Below are positions 31,230-45,252 of a DNA stretch of 64,000 bases, piece by piece. The position numbers were made by a program, and so were the translations under genes. The notes below the pieces were generated by a model. The model worked only from the letters and a program-made list of their open reading frames with translations. It was not told where the DNA came from and made no database searches. Within the stretch, counting starts at the first letter, position 1; the number at the start of each line of letters is the position of its first letter. Origin of the DNA: Sulfurivirga caldicuralii (GTDB taxonomy: Bacteria > Pseudomonadota > Gammaproteobacteria > Thiomicrospirales > Thiomicrospiraceae); contig NZ_FSRE01000004.1 of NCBI RefSeq assembly GCF_900141795.1, positions 1 to 64,000 of the forward strand, given 5' to 3'.

Positions 31230-31615
31230 ATGCGCGAAATCATCTCAACCGACCAGGCTCCGCAGGCCATTGGCACCTATTCCCAGGCGGTGCGTGTAGG
31301 CGACACCGTCTATCTGTCCGGTCAGATCGGCTTGGATCCTGCCACCATGGAACTGGTGGACGGCCCCATCGAAAACCGCATCCACCGCGTGTTTCAGAAC
31401 CTGCGCGCCGTGTGTGAAGCGGCCGGCGGCGACCTGAAGGACATCGTCAAGCTCAACATCTACCTGACCGATCTCAGCCACTTCGCCACCGTCAACGAGA
31501 TCATGGCGCAGTATTTCGACCAGCCCTATCCGGCACGCGCCGCCGTAGGCGTGGCCGAACTGCCCAAGGGCACCGACATCGAAGCCGATGGCGTGATGGT
31601 CATCAGCAGCTATTG

Positions 31616-31616
<1 letters not shown>
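31230..31616 (+). CDS. ridA: RidA-family reactive imine deaminase
   Basis: 128 residues from ATG 31230, after AAAGGAG. Signature blocks [31 protein letters not shown] and [14 protein letters not shown] with the active-site Arg. It hydrolyses enamine/imine intermediates released by PLP enzymes. Its stop overlaps the recG start (TGATG). Confidence 0.95.
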
Positions 31617-33675
<2,059 letters not shown>

Positions 33676-33679
<4 letters not shown>

Positions 33680-34176
33680 TCTGGCACAAGCGCACCGACT
33701 ACCCTGCTGCTCTGGCCGACTGGCTGCTGGAAACCGGCAGCCTCACCGCACGGCTGAATGCCCTGTGCGGCGCGCCCATTCGCGTGGTGCGCCAGCGCGA
33801 AGGCATCGGCCGCATCTGCGAGCACGAACAGGCAGCCTACGGACCACTGGCCGCGAAAGGGTGGGTGCGTGAAGTGATCCTGCACCATCCCCGCACCGAT
33901 GACCCCCTGCTGTGGGCGCGCACCTACATTCCGGACTTCAATCCGGGAAACCCCTGGTATGAGCTGGCAAAAATCGGTGAAAAACCACTGGGAGAGGTGC
34001 TTTTTACCCTGCAGGGGATTACACGCAGTCCGCTGCAGACCGGTAAAATTTTCGCCGCCGAAAAAGTCGGGGACCCCCCTCTCTGGCACGGCCGCTGGGG
34101 GCGGCACAGCCGCTTCGAGCGCAACGAAGCACCACTTATCCTGACGGAGGTATTTCTCTTTGAGCCAGACGCTTGA
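33676..34176 (+). CDS. ubiC: Chorismate pyruvate-lyase
   Basis: 166 residues. Active-site blocks VVRQREGIGR, LWARTYIP and the terminal LTEVFLFEP with its conserved Glu are present. It makes 4-hydroxybenzoate, the start of ubiquinone synthesis. Codons near residue 130 (encoding EKVGDPP) coincide exactly with the dispersed 19-mer repeat (34061-34079). ubiA, often its operon partner, is 1.8 kb away, convergent, across an IS scar. Confidence 0.92.
34061..34079 (-). repeat. Dispersed 19-mer repeat, copy 2 (inside ubiC)
   Basis: The minus strand reads GGGGGGTCCCCGACTTTTT. It lies wholly inside the ubiC coding sequence, encoding part of AEKVGDPPL. Confidence 0.85.
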
Positions 34177-34660
34177 GCAGATTCAGATCGATTTCGTAGC
34201 CAACGAGGACCGCCTGCTGCTCAAGTTGCGCAGTGGCAATCAGCTCTACCGCGCCTGGCTGACGCGCCGCTTCATCAAGCTGTGGGTGCCCATCCTGCAG
34301 GGGGTACATCCCCAGACCGGCGAACGCTTTGCCGACACGCCCGCCCTGCCGCTCGAGCAGGCTGACGCCATTCAGCCGGTGGAGGATACGCCGCTGGAAA
34401 AACAGGCTGAAGCCTACGAGTATCCACTGGGTGAAGCGCCGATTCTAGCGGTGGAGATCACCTACAACACTGCCAGTGCAGAGAAACCAGCGCAGATGAT
34501 CATCAAGCCCGCCAGTGGGCAGGGTATCGTGCTGCCCTATCAGCCCCAGCTGAACCACACGCTGCTCAAGCTGCTGCAGACGGGAAGCGACAAGGCGCAG
34601 TGGGATCTGCATGCTCTCTTTCATGCCGAAGCGGAAATCCCCGGCGGCCGCCTGCAGTAA
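34160..34660 (+). CDS. Conserved-looking protein of unknown function
   Basis: 166 residues starting at TTG 34160, supported by GGAGG 9 nt upstream and a 17-nt overlap with ubiC. No signal peptide or membrane helix. The sequence mixes beta-like segments (IQIDFVANEDRLLLKLRSG, LAVEITYN) with acidic stretches. I do not recognise a family. Its position suggests co-translation with ubiC. Confidence 0.65.
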   Translation: MSQTLEQIQIDFVANEDRLLLKLRSGNQLYRAWLTRRFIKLWVPILQGVHPQTGERFADTPALPLEQADAIQPVEDTPLEKQAEAYEYPLGEAPILAVEITYNTASAEKPAQMIIKPASGQGIVLPYQPQLNHTLLKLLQTGSDKAQWDLHALFHAEAEIPGGRLQ

Positions 34661-34689
34661 TGGCCATGTATTAAGAAAAAGAAAACAAA

Positions 34690-34870
34690 GGGTTATAAAA
34701 AGGTAATTCTGGGTTGCCTCCCGAATAAACTCGACTTTGGCCATCTCCCGTCGCCGAGATGGCCTAAAAGCTTTCCTTCCAGGGCTTCCTTGCGGATCTC
34801 GGCCATGAGCCGCTCTTCGGCGTACATTTTCTTCAGACGGCGGCTTTCCTCTTCAAGTTCGCGCAGACGC
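34690..34870 (-). pseudogene. IS3-family transposase fragment (OrfA C terminus)
   Basis: From 34870 leftwards the minus strand encodes RLRELEEESRRLKKMYAEER and AEIRKEALEGK, the leucine-zipper end of IS3-family OrfA. A second frame then starts REMAK... like OrfB but decays at once. Its 5' part is cut off where the IS256 remnant begins. Confidence 0.75.
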
Positions 34871-35821
34871 GGTCAAGTCCCAAATCTGCTGTAAATTCCC
34901 TTCCGCAGGTTTGACATTGCGCCAGTCTCAGTGATCGATACCGACCACCTTATCCGTCTTTCGCTCGGAAGCCTGTTGCGCTTCCCACCATTCGTTAAAC
35001 TCTCTCATGTCCAGGTATCGCCTGTCCTGCCAATCCTCATGTATCTCGGCCAGCAGTGCCCCAATTAGCCGTTCGGCCGATGCCTCTCCTGCATGTTGGT
35101 TGATTTGAGCCGTCGGCAGTATTTCTCCGGCAAGGCCATCACCGCCAGGGCGTCTTCCAGCCCTTCTTCCAGACAGGCCACCGCCTTGGGGGCTGCATTT
35201 TCCATCTCCTCCATCAGGGCATGGGCCTTTTGTCGTGCTTCCTGTGCCGTCTGCGCTCTGAAGATGCGCTTGAGCCCTTCTGTCATGGCCGTTTTGTGTC
35301 GAGCTGGGGTATGGGTGAGCACATTGCGCAGAAAGTGCACCTGACAGCGTTGCCAGATGGCACCCTGGAAACAGCGCTGAATGGCATTCACCAGGCCCTT
35401 GTGTTCGTCCGAGACGACGAAGGTCACACCCTCAAGACCCCGTTGCCTGAGCCCGTTGAACAGGTCAGGCCAGAAGCCTTCCGATTCGCTGTCGCCCATG
35501 GGGATGCCGAGCACCTCGCGATAGCCTTCGGCATTAATGCCCGAGACCAGCAGGGCCGCCTTGGTCACAACCCGCTGCTGTTCGCGCACCTTGATTCTTC
35601 GGCCTGTGCTTCAAGCATTTGATTGAGTACGCTCTCCACCAGTTCTCCCAGTCCCTGTCTGTCACCTGTGAGCAGATTGGACAACAGGGTGTCGTTTACC
35701 GTAATCTTGTACTCGGCCATCGTGTTTTCTCCTCTCGGTTGGTTAATGCTTTGCAACATCAATCCTACGGTGAGGAGGCCACGGTGGCCAATTCAATTTA
35801 CAGCACTATAGGGACATAACC
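34871..35821. mobile_element. Decayed IS256-family insertion sequence
   Basis: Related inverted ends are visible: GGTCAAGTCCC...GCTGTAAATT from 34871 inwards, and on the minus strand GGTTATGTCCC...GCTGTAAATT from 35821 inwards. They enclose a mutator-type transposase pseudogene. The element is about 950 bp, shorter than an intact IS256 element (about 1.3 kb). No clear target duplication remains. Confidence 0.7.
34928..35720 (-). pseudogene. IS256 (mutator) transposase, internally deleted and frameshifted
   Basis: Three pieces in different frames. The N terminus runs from ATG 35720 (MAEYKITVNDTLLSNLL). The catalytic middle at 35589-35065 has LVSGINAEGYREVLGI, GDSESEGFW, VVSDEHKGL and IWQRCQVHFLRN. 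The C terminus (RLIGALLAEIHEDWQDRRYL) ends at 34928. About 130 residues are missing between the first two pieces and a short block after STNMQER, so it cannot be active. Confidence 0.85.
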
Positions 35822-36010
35822 CAGGCGATCGCGCTGATCCTTTCTCCTGCTTTCTTCAGCGCCCAGATCTGGTATCTTTCCTCTTGGGTCAGTCGTTGGT
35901 AGTTGGCCATTGGACCCCTCTTTCGTGGTGGTTAGAAGGCGCACAGTCCATGCTATCCCGGCTGGCCCTTCTTGTCACCTCAAGGTGTTGCACTGGCTAG
36001 TTTAATCCGC
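35822..36010 (-). pseudogene. IS30-family transposase N-terminal fragment with its element end
   Basis: ATG 35910 starts MANYQRLTQEERYQIWALKK, the classic IS30 helix-turn-helix N terminus. It continues for about 30 residues and is cut by the IS256 end at 35821. Upstream, 35986-36010 (TGTTGCACTGGCTAGTTTAA...) resembles IS30 terminal repeats and abuts the end of ubiA. Confidence 0.7.
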
Positions 36011-36014
36011 GCTT

Positions 36015-36857
36015 TTACCTTAACTGCAGGGCGATACCGATCCAAATGGTGAAGGCGACCCAGTGGTTGCGCAGAAAGGCCTCGAAGGGGCGGCCGCTGG
36101 CTGCGAGACGCTGATGCCAGACAAACTGCGCCGCCGCCAGCAGCACCGCAGCGAAATACCACGGCCCAAGACCAAACGCCATGCCGGCGAAAATCAGCAG
36201 CAGAATCATCACCCATTGAAGCACCGCCACCACCTGCAGTACCCGTTCGCCCAGCAGCACCGCCGGCGACTTCACGCCAATCTTGATGTCGTCCTCCCGA
36301 TCCACCATGGCGTAGTAGGTGTCGTAGATCAGCGCCCACACCAGTGTGGCGGCATACAGCAGCCACGCCTCAGGGGGCACCTCGCCGCGCGTGGCCGCAA
36401 AGCCCATGGGGATCGCCCAGGCAAACGCCGCGCCGAGAAAGGCCTGCGGCCAGTAGGTCCAGCGCTTGGTGAAAGGGTACAGTGCCGCCAGCACAAAGGC
36501 GCCCAGCGACCACAGAACCGTTTCGCGATTGAGGGTCAGCACCAGCGCAAACGCCAACGCGATGAGGAGCGCAAACAGCACCAGCGCCTCTTTGGGCGAG
36601 ACCTCGCCACAGGCGATGGGGCGCGTGCAGGTGCGCTTTACATGGGGGTCGAAATTGCGGTCGGCGTAGTCGTTGATGACACAGCCTGCCGAGCGCATCA
36701 GCACCGCCCCCATGACGAAAACGAACAGCGTCCACGGATCGGGCGTGCCGCCAGCGCCAAGCCACAGCGCCCATAGCGCCGGCCACAGCACCAGCCAGAT
36801 GCCCACCGGGCGATCCAGACGCATGAGACGAATATAGGCGGAAAGCTTCGTAACCAT
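36015..36857 (-). CDS. ubiA: 4-hydroxybenzoate octaprenyltransferase
   Basis: 280 residues from ATG 36857, after GAGGATTGACGCC. About eight to nine membrane helices with both prenyl-diphosphate Asp motifs: NDYADRNFDPHVKRT and DTYYAMVDREDDIKIG. It prenylates 4-hydroxybenzoate in ubiquinone synthesis. It follows the small gene and glmU in the same direction. Confidence 0.95.
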   Translation of the reverse strand: MVTKLSAYIRLMRLDRPVGIWLVLWPALWALWLGAGGTPDPWTLFVFVMGAVLMRSAGCVINDYADRNFDPHVKRTCTRPIACGEVSPKEALVLFALLIALAFALVLTLNRETVLWSLGAFVLAALYPFTKRWTYWPQAFLGAAFAWAIPMGFAATRGEVPPEAWLLYAATLVWALIYDTYYAMVDREDDIKIGVKSPAVLLGERVLQVVAVLQWVMILLLIFAGMAFGLGPWYFAAVLLAAAQFVWHQRLAASGRPFEAFLRNHWVAFTIWIGIALQLR

Positions 36858-36861
36858 GGCG

Positions 36862-37125
36862 TCAATCCTCGGCGCACTTGGCAAGCAGTGCGTTCACCTG
36901 TACCAGCGCTTTCGGGTTGGCCTCATAAGTGTAGTAGGCCTGTCCGGCACGCTCCCCCTGAATCAGGGTCAGGATGGCACCCTCCTTTTCATAGCGCAGG
37001 TGCGCCTCCCAGCCGACAAACTGATTCTGGCCGCCATCTGAGGCAGTATGCGTCCAGCCCAGTTGCGGCAGCGTCTGCTGCAGGCAGGCAAACTGGACTT
37101 CTGAGAGCGCGCTCTCGTCTATCAT
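36862..37125 (-). CDS. Small protein of unknown function between glmU and ubiA
   Basis: 87 residues, ATG 37125 overlapping the glmU stop (ATGA) with GGGAGACGA upstream. Acidic, soluble; strands such as HLRYEKEGAILTLIQGER and AYYTYEANPKALVQVN suggest a small alpha/beta fold. No family recognised. It ends 4 nt before the ubiA start, so it is probably translated with its neighbours. Confidence 0.7.
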   Translation of the reverse strand: MIDESALSEVQFACLQQTLPQLGWTHTASDGGQNQFVGWEAHLRYEKEGAILTLIQGERAGQAYYTYEANPKALVQVNALLAKCAED

Positions 37126-38492
37126 TCGTCTCCCTTGCAGCGCTGTTTGGGCGATAGCCAGTTTTTCAACGTCACCTGTTTGGCGCGCGACAGCGTCAGC
37201 TGCTGCGCCGGTGCATTCTTCACGATGGTGGAGCCGGCGCCGATGGTGGCACCCTCGCCCACTTCCACCGGCGCCACCAGTTGCGAGTCGGAGCCGATAA
37301 AGGCGCCGTCTCCAATAACGGTGCGGTGCTTGTTGACGCCGTCGTAATTGCAGGTAATCACGCCAGCACCGATATTCACGCCCGCACCCATGGTGGTGTC
37401 GCCAATATAGGCGAGATGATTGACCTTGCTGCCTGCACCGATGGCAGACTGCTTGATCTCCACGAAATTGCCCACGCGCGCGCCTTCCGCCAGCGTAGTG
37501 TCCGGACGAATGCGTGCATAGGGGCCGATGCTTACATCCGGTTCGGTTTTGCACCCCTGCAGATGACTGAAGGCATGCACCTGCGTATTTTCGCCCAGTG
37601 AGACATCTTTCAATACGCAGTTGGGACCGATGTGCACGCCATCGGCCAGGTGCACATCCCCTTCCAGCACCACATTCACATCAATGAACACATCCTGCCC
37701 CACGGACACGCTGCCACGAATGTCCAGCCGCGCCGAATCCGCTACGGTCACGCCTGCCGCCAGCAGCCGATCCACCTGATGGCGCTGCCAGGCGCGCTCC
37801 AGCTGCGCCAGCTGCGCCTTGTCGTTGACCCCCATCACCTCCAGCTGCAACGATGGCGAGGTGGTGTGAATCTCATGGCCGTCCTCGACGCAGAAGCGGA
37901 TAATGTCGGTCAGATAATACTCGCCCTGAGCGTTGTCATTATCCAGCCGCGCCAGCCAGCGCTTCAGCTGACGGCCAAAAACCGCCATCATGCCGGTGTT
38001 CACCTCGCGGATGGCCAGTTGCTGGGGCGTGGCGTCCTTCTGCTCCACGATTGCCACCACCTGATGATGCTGATCGCGCACAATGCGCCCGTAGCCGGTG
38101 GGATCCTCCAGCGCCACCGTCAACAGCGCCAGTGGATGGTTCTCATCCACCAGCGACACCAGATCCTTAAGCGTCTGCGGCTGCACCAATGGCACATCAC
38201 CATAAAGAATCAGCGCAATGGCTTCATCGGCCACATGCATGGCGGCCTGCTGAACAGCATGCCCCGTGCCCAGCTGCTCGCCCTGCAGCACCCAGCGGGG
38301 GCCGTCAAAACGTGCCTGCACCTGACCGGAACCGTAACCGATCACCACAAGTGGGGGAACATCCGCCACGGCCTGGGCCGCATCCAGAACATAGGCCAAC
38401 AGAGGACGGCCCGCCAGTGGCTGCAGCACCTTGGGCAAGCGCGATTTCATGCGTGTTCCCTTGCCGGCCGCAAGGATAATGGGCTGAATCAC
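37122..38492 (-). CDS. glmU: Bifunctional UDP-N-acetylglucosamine pyrophosphorylase / glucosamine-1-phosphate acetyltransferase
   Basis: 456 residues from GTG 38492, preceded by GGGAG and giving exactly the E. coli length; an ATG at 38519 has no ribosome binding site. N-terminal uridyltransferase LAAGKGTRMKSRLPKVLQ, GDVPL and GEYYLTD; C-terminal left-handed beta-helix hexapeptides with NFVEIKQSAIG and HLAYIGD. It makes UDP-GlcNAc for peptidoglycan and lipopolysaccharide. Located downstream of the atp operon, beyond a terminator. Confidence 0.95.
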   Translation of the reverse strand: MIQPIILAAGKGTRMKSRLPKVLQPLAGRPLLAYVLDAAQAVADVPPLVVIGYGSGQVQARFDGPRWVLQGEQLGTGHAVQQAAMHVADEAIALILYGDVPLVQPQTLKDLVSLVDENHPLALLTVALEDPTGYGRIVRDQHHQVVAIVEQKDATPQQLAIREVNTGMMAVFGRQLKRWLARLDNDNAQGEYYLTDIIRFCVEDGHEIHTTSPSLQLEVMGVNDKAQLAQLERAWQRHQVDRLLAAGVTVADSARLDIRGSVSVGQDVFIDVNVVLEGDVHLADGVHIGPNCVLKDVSLGENTQVHAFSHLQGCKTEPDVSIGPYARIRPDTTLAEGARVGNFVEIKQSAIGAGSKVNHLAYIGDTTMGAGVNIGAGVITCNYDGVNKHRTVIGDGAFIGSDSQLVAPVEVGEGATIGAGSTIVKNAPAQQLTLSRAKQVTLKNWLSPKQRCKGDE

Positions 38493-38571
38493 TTCACTTC
38501 TCCCGGGATGATTCTTCATTTTACCCGGCCAAGCGCATCATGGCAGAGGCCTGTAATGGGCACCTGTGCCT

Positions 38572-38601
38572 AAAAAAAAAAAAGCGCCCGGAGGCGCTTT
38601 T
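38572..38601 (-). terminator. Intrinsic terminator of the atp operon
   Basis: AAGCGCC (38582-38588) and GGCGCTT (38593-38599) form a 7-bp stem around a CGGA loop. On the minus strand it is followed by an uninterrupted run of T (A12 on the plus strand, to about 38572). It lies 27 nt after the atpC stop. Confidence 0.9.
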
Positions 38602-38625
38602 GTATTGAAGCTGTCGAGGGGGAAA

Positions 38626-39069
38626 TCAGTGGGAAACGGTGAGTCCCCGTTTCCCCAGGCGCTCGCGCAGCTTGGAGATGGCTTCCAGCTGAGCAATGGC
38701 TTCGCTAAGCTCCGCCTGCGCCTTGGCAAAGTCCACTTCGGACTCGGCCTTTTTCATCGCCTCTTCGGCACGCTGCTTGGCCTCCAGCGCCTTGGCCTCG
38801 TCCAGATCATCCGCACGGATGGCGGAGTCGGCCAGGATGGTGACCACCTCGGGCTGTACTTCCAGAATGCCGCCGGCAACGAAGAAGTGCTCTTCTTCAT
38901 CACCGCTGACAATGCGCACCAGCCCGGGCTTCAACGTGGAAAGAAACTGGGTATGGTGGGGCAGGATGCCCACCTCACCCTCGGCAGCCAACGCAAACAC
39001 CTCGTTCGCCTTCCCGGAGAAAAGCGGTTGCTCGGCGCTTACGATGTCGACTTGCATTGAGACTGCCAT
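38626..39069 (-). CDS. atpC: F1F0 ATP synthase epsilon subunit
   Basis: 147 residues. N-terminal beta domain ([37 protein letters not shown]) and C-terminal helical hairpin ([17 protein letters not shown]) typical of the inhibitory epsilon subunit of the central stalk. Last gene of the operon. Confidence 0.96.
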   Translation of the reverse strand: MAVSMQVDIVSAEQPLFSGKANEVFALAAEGEVGILPHHTQFLSTLKPGLVRIVSGDEEEHFFVAGGILEVQPEVVTILADSAIRADDLDEAKALEAKQRAEEAMKKAESEVDFAKAQAELSEAIAQLEAISKLRERLGKRGLTVSH

Positions 39070-39075
39070 GACTGA

Positions 39076-40479
<1,404 letters not shown>

Positions 40480-40494
40480 TTAAATTCCAAACCC

Positions 40495-41370
40495 TTAGCC
40501 TTCGATTGCCGCAGCACCGGACACGATCTCGGAAATCTCCTGCGTAATCGCGGCCTGACGGGCCTTGTTGTACGCAAGCTGCAGTTCCTTGATGATTTTG
40601 CCGGCATTGTCGGTCGCGTTTTTCATCGCGATCATACGTGCAGACTGTTCGCACGCGGCATTTTCCACTACAGCCCCATAAACCAGCCCCTCGATATAGC
40701 GGTTCATGAGGGTGTTCAGGGCTGTCTTGGCATCAGGCTCGTAGATGTAATCCCAGTAGACCGGCATCTTCTCCTGCTGGGCCGCATCGGCGACAACGGG
40801 CACCAGCTGCTCGATCTTCGGCTGCTGAGTCATGGTGTTGACGAACTCGTTGGAAGCGATATAGAGCGTATCCAGCTCGCCACTGTCCAACTTGTCCAGC
40901 ATGACGCGGACTTCACCGACCAGATCTTCTGCATGGGGTGCATCACCCAGGTCCACTACGGAGGCAACCACATTGCCGCCCACGTGTTTGAAAAAGGTCT
41001 CGGCCTTGCGGCCGATCAATGCCAGTTCCACGGTTGCACCGTTTTCCTGCCATTCCTTGATGCTACGGATACATCTACGGAACAGGTTGTTGTTCAGGCC
41101 ACCACACAAGCCACGGTCGGAAGATACGACGATCAGGCCGATCTTCTTGTGTTCGCTTGGCTGAGTATAAGGATGCTTATACTCAGGGTGCGCATTGGCC
41201 ACATGGCCGATAACGCGCTTGAGCTTTTCCACATAGGGGCGGCTGGCTTCCATGCGCTGTTGTGCACGGCGCATTTTTGCCGCAGCCACCATTTCCATGG
41301 CTTTGGTGATCTTCTGGGTATTCTTGATCGAGTTGATCTTACCCCGGATTTCCTTACTTGCACCTGCCAT
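40495..41370 (-). CDS. atpG: F1F0 ATP synthase gamma subunit
   Basis: 291 residues. Begins [20 protein letters not shown] and ends with the coiled-coil helix containing [20 protein letters not shown], the rotating shaft. Standard position between atpA and atpD. Confidence 0.97.
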   Translation of the reverse strand: MAGASKEIRGKINSIKNTQKITKAMEMVAAAKMRRAQQRMEASRPYVEKLKRVIGHVANAHPEYKHPYTQPSEHKKIGLIVVSSDRGLCGGLNNNLFRRCIRSIKEWQENGATVELALIGRKAETFFKHVGGNVVASVVDLGDAPHAEDLVGEVRVMLDKLDSGELDTLYIASNEFVNTMTQQPKIEQLVPVVADAAQQEKMPVYWDYIYEPDAKTALNTLMNRYIEGLVYGAVVENAACEQSARMIAMKNATDNAGKIIKELQLAYNKARQAAITQEISEIVSGAAAIEG

Positions 41371-41382
41371 GGCTAAACCCTC

Positions 41383-42924
41383 TTAGTAGACACCGTTGGC
41401 CTTGAATTCCTCGATCGCCTTGCGCAGTTCCGCTTCGATCTCGTCGTTCCAGTCACCGGTTTCGTTAAGTTTAGCCATCAGGTCAGCGTTGTTGCTGTTC
41501 AGGTAGGCATGCAGGGCACGCTCGAAGTCGCCAACCTTCTCGACAGGGATATCGTCCAGGAAGCCTTCATTGGCAGCATACAGAGATGCGGCCATTTCAC
41601 CAATGGACAGCGGTGAGTACTGAGGCTGCTTCATCAGCTCAGTTACACGCTTGCCGCGCTCCAGCTGAGCACGGGTTGCCGCGTCCAGGTCAGAGGCGAA
41701 CTGCGCGAAGGCTGCCAGTTCACGGTACAGTGCCAGGTCAACACGGATACCGCCACCCAGCTTCTTGATAACCTTGGTCTGCGCAGCACCACCAACACGG
41801 GATACAGACAGACCGGCGTTGATGGCAGGACGGATACCCTGTGCAAACAGAGAAGTCTCCAGGAAGATCTGACCGTCGGTGATGGAAATCACGTTGGTCG
41901 GAACAAATGCAGAGATGTCACCGGCTTGCGTCTCGATGATCGGCAGCGCGGTCAGTGAACCGGTCCTGCCTTTCACTTCGCCATTGGTGAAGTTTTCAAC
42001 ATACTCGGCGTTCACACGCGCCGCACGCTCCAGCAAACGGGAGTGCAGGTAGAAGATGTCACCCGGATAAGCTTCGCGGCCCGGCGGACGACGCAGCAGC
42101 AGAGAGATCTGACGGTAGGCCCAGGCCTGCTTGGTCAGGTCATCGTAAACAATCAGGGCATCTTCACCGCGGTCACGGAAATATTCACCCATGGCACAAC
42201 CCGCATAGGCTGCCAGATACTGCTGAGCCGCCGGATCGGAGGCGTTGGCCGCCACAACAGTGGTGTACTCCATCGCGCCATACTCTTCCAGCTTGGTCAC
42301 AATATTGCGAACGGTGGAAGCCTTCTGACCGATGGCCACGTAGATACATTTAACACCGGTACCCTTCTGGCGGATGATAGCGTCGATAGCAATTGCGGTC
42401 TTACCGGTCTGACGGTCACCGATGATCAGCTCACGCTGGCCACGGCCGATCGGAATCATGGAGTCGATCGCCTTGATACCGGTCATCAGCGGCTGGTCAA
42501 CGGACTGACGGTCGATAACGCCCGGCGCAATACGCTCAACCGGCGAAGTTGTCTTGGCGTCGATGGGACCCTTGCCGTCGATGGGACGGCCCAGCGCGTC
42601 AACGACGCGGCCCAGCAGCTCGGGACCAACCGGCACTTCCAGAATCCTACCAGTACAACGTACGGTGTCACCTTCGGAAATGTGTTCATATTCACCCAGA
42701 ACAACGACACCCACGGAATCGTGCTCAAGGTTGAGCACCATGCCGTAGGTGTTTTCGTCGAACTGGACCATTTCGCCGTACATGGCGTCGGACAGACCGT
42801 AGATCCGTGCGATGCCGTCGGCGATGCTGATGACAGTGCCTTCACTGCCTTTCTCGGCAGTGACTTCAAAACCTTCGATGCGGTTTTTGATCAGGTCACT
42901 GATTTCAGAGGGATTCAGTTTCAT
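41383..42924 (-). CDS. atpA: F1F0 ATP synthase alpha subunit
   Basis: 513 residues from ATG 42924 ([16 protein letters not shown]), the same length as E. coli. P-loop [23 protein letters not shown] and the [15 protein letters not shown] segment. An upstream in-frame start overlaps atpH and is not used. Confidence 0.98.
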   Translation of the reverse strand: MKLNPSEISDLIKNRIEGFEVTAEKGSEGTVISIADGIARIYGLSDAMYGEMVQFDENTYGMVLNLEHDSVGVVVLGEYEHISEGDTVRCTGRILEVPVGPELLGRVVDALGRPIDGKGPIDAKTTSPVERIAPGVIDRQSVDQPLMTGIKAIDSMIPIGRGQRELIIGDRQTGKTAIAIDAIIRQKGTGVKCIYVAIGQKASTVRNIVTKLEEYGAMEYTTVVAANASDPAAQQYLAAYAGCAMGEYFRDRGEDALIVYDDLTKQAWAYRQISLLLRRPPGREAYPGDIFYLHSRLLERAARVNAEYVENFTNGEVKGRTGSLTALPIIETQAGDISAFVPTNVISITDGQIFLETSLFAQGIRPAINAGLSVSRVGGAAQTKVIKKLGGGIRVDLALYRELAAFAQFASDLDAATRAQLERGKRVTELMKQPQYSPLSIGEMAASLYAANEGFLDDIPVEKVGDFERALHAYLNSNNADLMAKLNETGDWNDEIEAELRKAIEEFKANGVY

Positions 42925-42940
42925 GCTTTCCTCTCCAGAA

Positions 42941-43477
42941 TTATTGGGCGATTGCTGCACGCAGCTTCTGCAGCTGGATGCGGGCGCTTCCGTCCGCAAC
43001 CCAGTCGCCGATACGAATACGCATGCCGGCGATCAGATCAGGGTCAACGCTGTAGTCGATGTCCACATCGGCGTTGAACTTGGCTTTAAGTGCAGCAGCG
43101 ATTTTCTCTTTTTGCTCGACCGTTGGCTCCATGGCCGAAACGGCGTGCGCTTGAATGCGGCCTTCGGCCGCCGCACGCATGGATTCGAACACTTTGGCCA
43201 CTTCTGGCAGCAACAGCAGACGATCGTGATCCGCCATGGTCTGCAGCAGCGCAAGGCCGTCCTTAGGCAGCTTGTCGCCCAGGACGTCCGCGAACAGCTG
43301 CACCTTGACACTGCGCTTGATCTCAGGGTTTTTCAGTACCTTGCGTACCGTTTCTTCCTGCGCGATCAATGCCAGGGTTTCCAGAAGTTCTGACCATTGC
43401 GAAAGCTGATTGGCCGCCTTGGCGTGCTCAAACGCCGCTTCGGCATAAGGTCGAGCAATGGTCAATGTATCTGCCAT
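42941..43477 (-). CDS. atpH: F1F0 ATP synthase delta subunit
   Basis: 178 residues. Starts [20 protein letters not shown] and has the C-terminal [18 protein letters not shown] block that binds the b-subunit stalk. Normal order b-delta-alpha. Confidence 0.96.
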   Translation of the reverse strand: MADTLTIARPYAEAAFEHAKAANQLSQWSELLETLALIAQEETVRKVLKNPEIKRSVKVQLFADVLGDKLPKDGLALLQTMADHDRLLLLPEVAKVFESMRAAAEGRIQAHAVSAMEPTVEQKEKIAAALKAKFNADVDIDYSVDPDLIAGMRIRIGDWVADGSARIQLQKLRAAIAQ

Positions 43478-43489
43478 ACCGTTGTTCCC

Positions 43490-43960
43490 TTAGATTGATT
43501 GAACCAGGGAATTGAGCAGCTGCTCGTGTGCCTTGGCATCCACCTCTTTCTGCAGAATCTTCTCTGCACCGGTGACAACCAGTTCTGCAACTTCCTTGCG
43601 GAGCTGCTCACGTGCGTGCGCAATTTCCTGTTCGATTTCGGCCTGTGCGGCTGTCTTGACCCGCTCGGCTTCTTCCTGTGCCTTGATCTTCGCGTCTTCC
43701 ACGATTTCATTGGCACGTTTTTCAGCCTGGGCAAGAATGTTCTGAGCCTGTGCCTTGGCGTCCTTCAGGACCTCCTTGGCGCGCTGTTCTGCCAGCTCCA
43801 GCTCATGCTTACCCTTTTCGGCGGCTGAAAGGCCGTCGGCAATGCGTTTCTGCCGTTCAGCCATCAGCCGTGTCAGCGGGCCCCACAGCACCTTGTTCAC
43901 AAACCAAATCATAAGGATGAACGCTACGATTTGGATGAGAAGGGTGGCGTTAATATTCAC
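43490..43960 (-). CDS. atpF: F1F0 ATP synthase b subunit
   Basis: 156 residues, as in E. coli. One N-terminal membrane helix ([20 protein letters not shown]) and a long charged Ala/Glu-rich coiled coil forming the peripheral stalk. Confidence 0.96.
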   Translation of the reverse strand: MNINATLLIQIVAFILMIWFVNKVLWGPLTRLMAERQKRIADGLSAAEKGKHELELAEQRAKEVLKDAKAQAQNILAQAEKRANEIVEDAKIKAQEEAERVKTAAQAEIEQEIAHAREQLRKEVAELVVTGAEKILQKEVDAKAHEQLLNSLVQSI

Positions 43961-44016
43961 TGTGGTGTCCTCGTTAGTGGTTTAAACAATCGGGGTGACG
44001 TGCACTCCGCTTGTAA

Positions 44017-44307
44017 TCAAGCGCCCAGAGCCGCTTTCATTGCGCCAACGAACGGGTTGGCAAACAGGAACCACATTGCGAAAGCCAGAATGATGAACGG
44101 GAAGGATTCCATCAGACCCGCGAAGATGAACATGTTGGTCATCAGCTGAGGGCGCATTTCAGGTTGACGTGCAATCCCTTCCAGTGTCTTGGAACAGATC
44201 AGACCCCAGCCGATTGCAGAACCCAAGCCTGCAGCAGCCAGAATCACACCTACACCAATTGCAGTCGCAGAATAGATATCAGCGATCATAGCAGCGGTTA
44301 CTTCCAT
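44017..44307 (-). CDS. atpE: F1F0 ATP synthase c subunit
   Basis: 96 residues, two membrane helices joined by the polar loop ARQPE. The ion-carrying acid is Glu67 in GLMESFPF rather than the Asp of E. coli. The first helix lacks the Gln of Na+-type rings, so proton coupling is expected. About 15 residues longer than E. coli at the ends. Confidence 0.96.
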   Translation of the reverse strand: MEVTAAMIADIYSATAIGVGVILAAAGLGSAIGWGLICSKTLEGIARQPEMRPQLMTNMFIFAGLMESFPFIILAFAMWFLFANPFVGAMKAALGA

Positions 44308-44433
44308 GGTCTTACTCCTAGTTACAAAGTTAAAGTTACAAAGTTAAAAAGTCGGTTTGGCCCTTGGCAGGGCCGCCTCTGTTTGCGCCTGTGGCGCCGT
44401 GTTTATCCGGGCCGGCGAGCCAGCCCTCACGGA
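44308..44433 (-). other. atpE-atpB spacer with direct repeats and hairpin
   Basis: 126 nt. On the plus strand AGTTACAAAGTTAA occurs twice in tandem, the second copy shifted (44323-44348). GGCCCT...AGGGCC (44359-44374) forms a 6-bp stem with a TGGC loop. In the mRNA this lies just before atpE, whose translation must exceed that of its neighbours, so an RNA stability or translation-enhancer role is plausible but unproven. Confidence 0.5.

Positions 44434-45252
<819 letters not shown>

Noticed and set aside
44017-44307. Sodium-driven ATP synthase, because the c subunit uses Glu followed by Ser
   Set aside because: The Gln needed for Na+ coordination in the first helix is missing; proton coupling is more likely.
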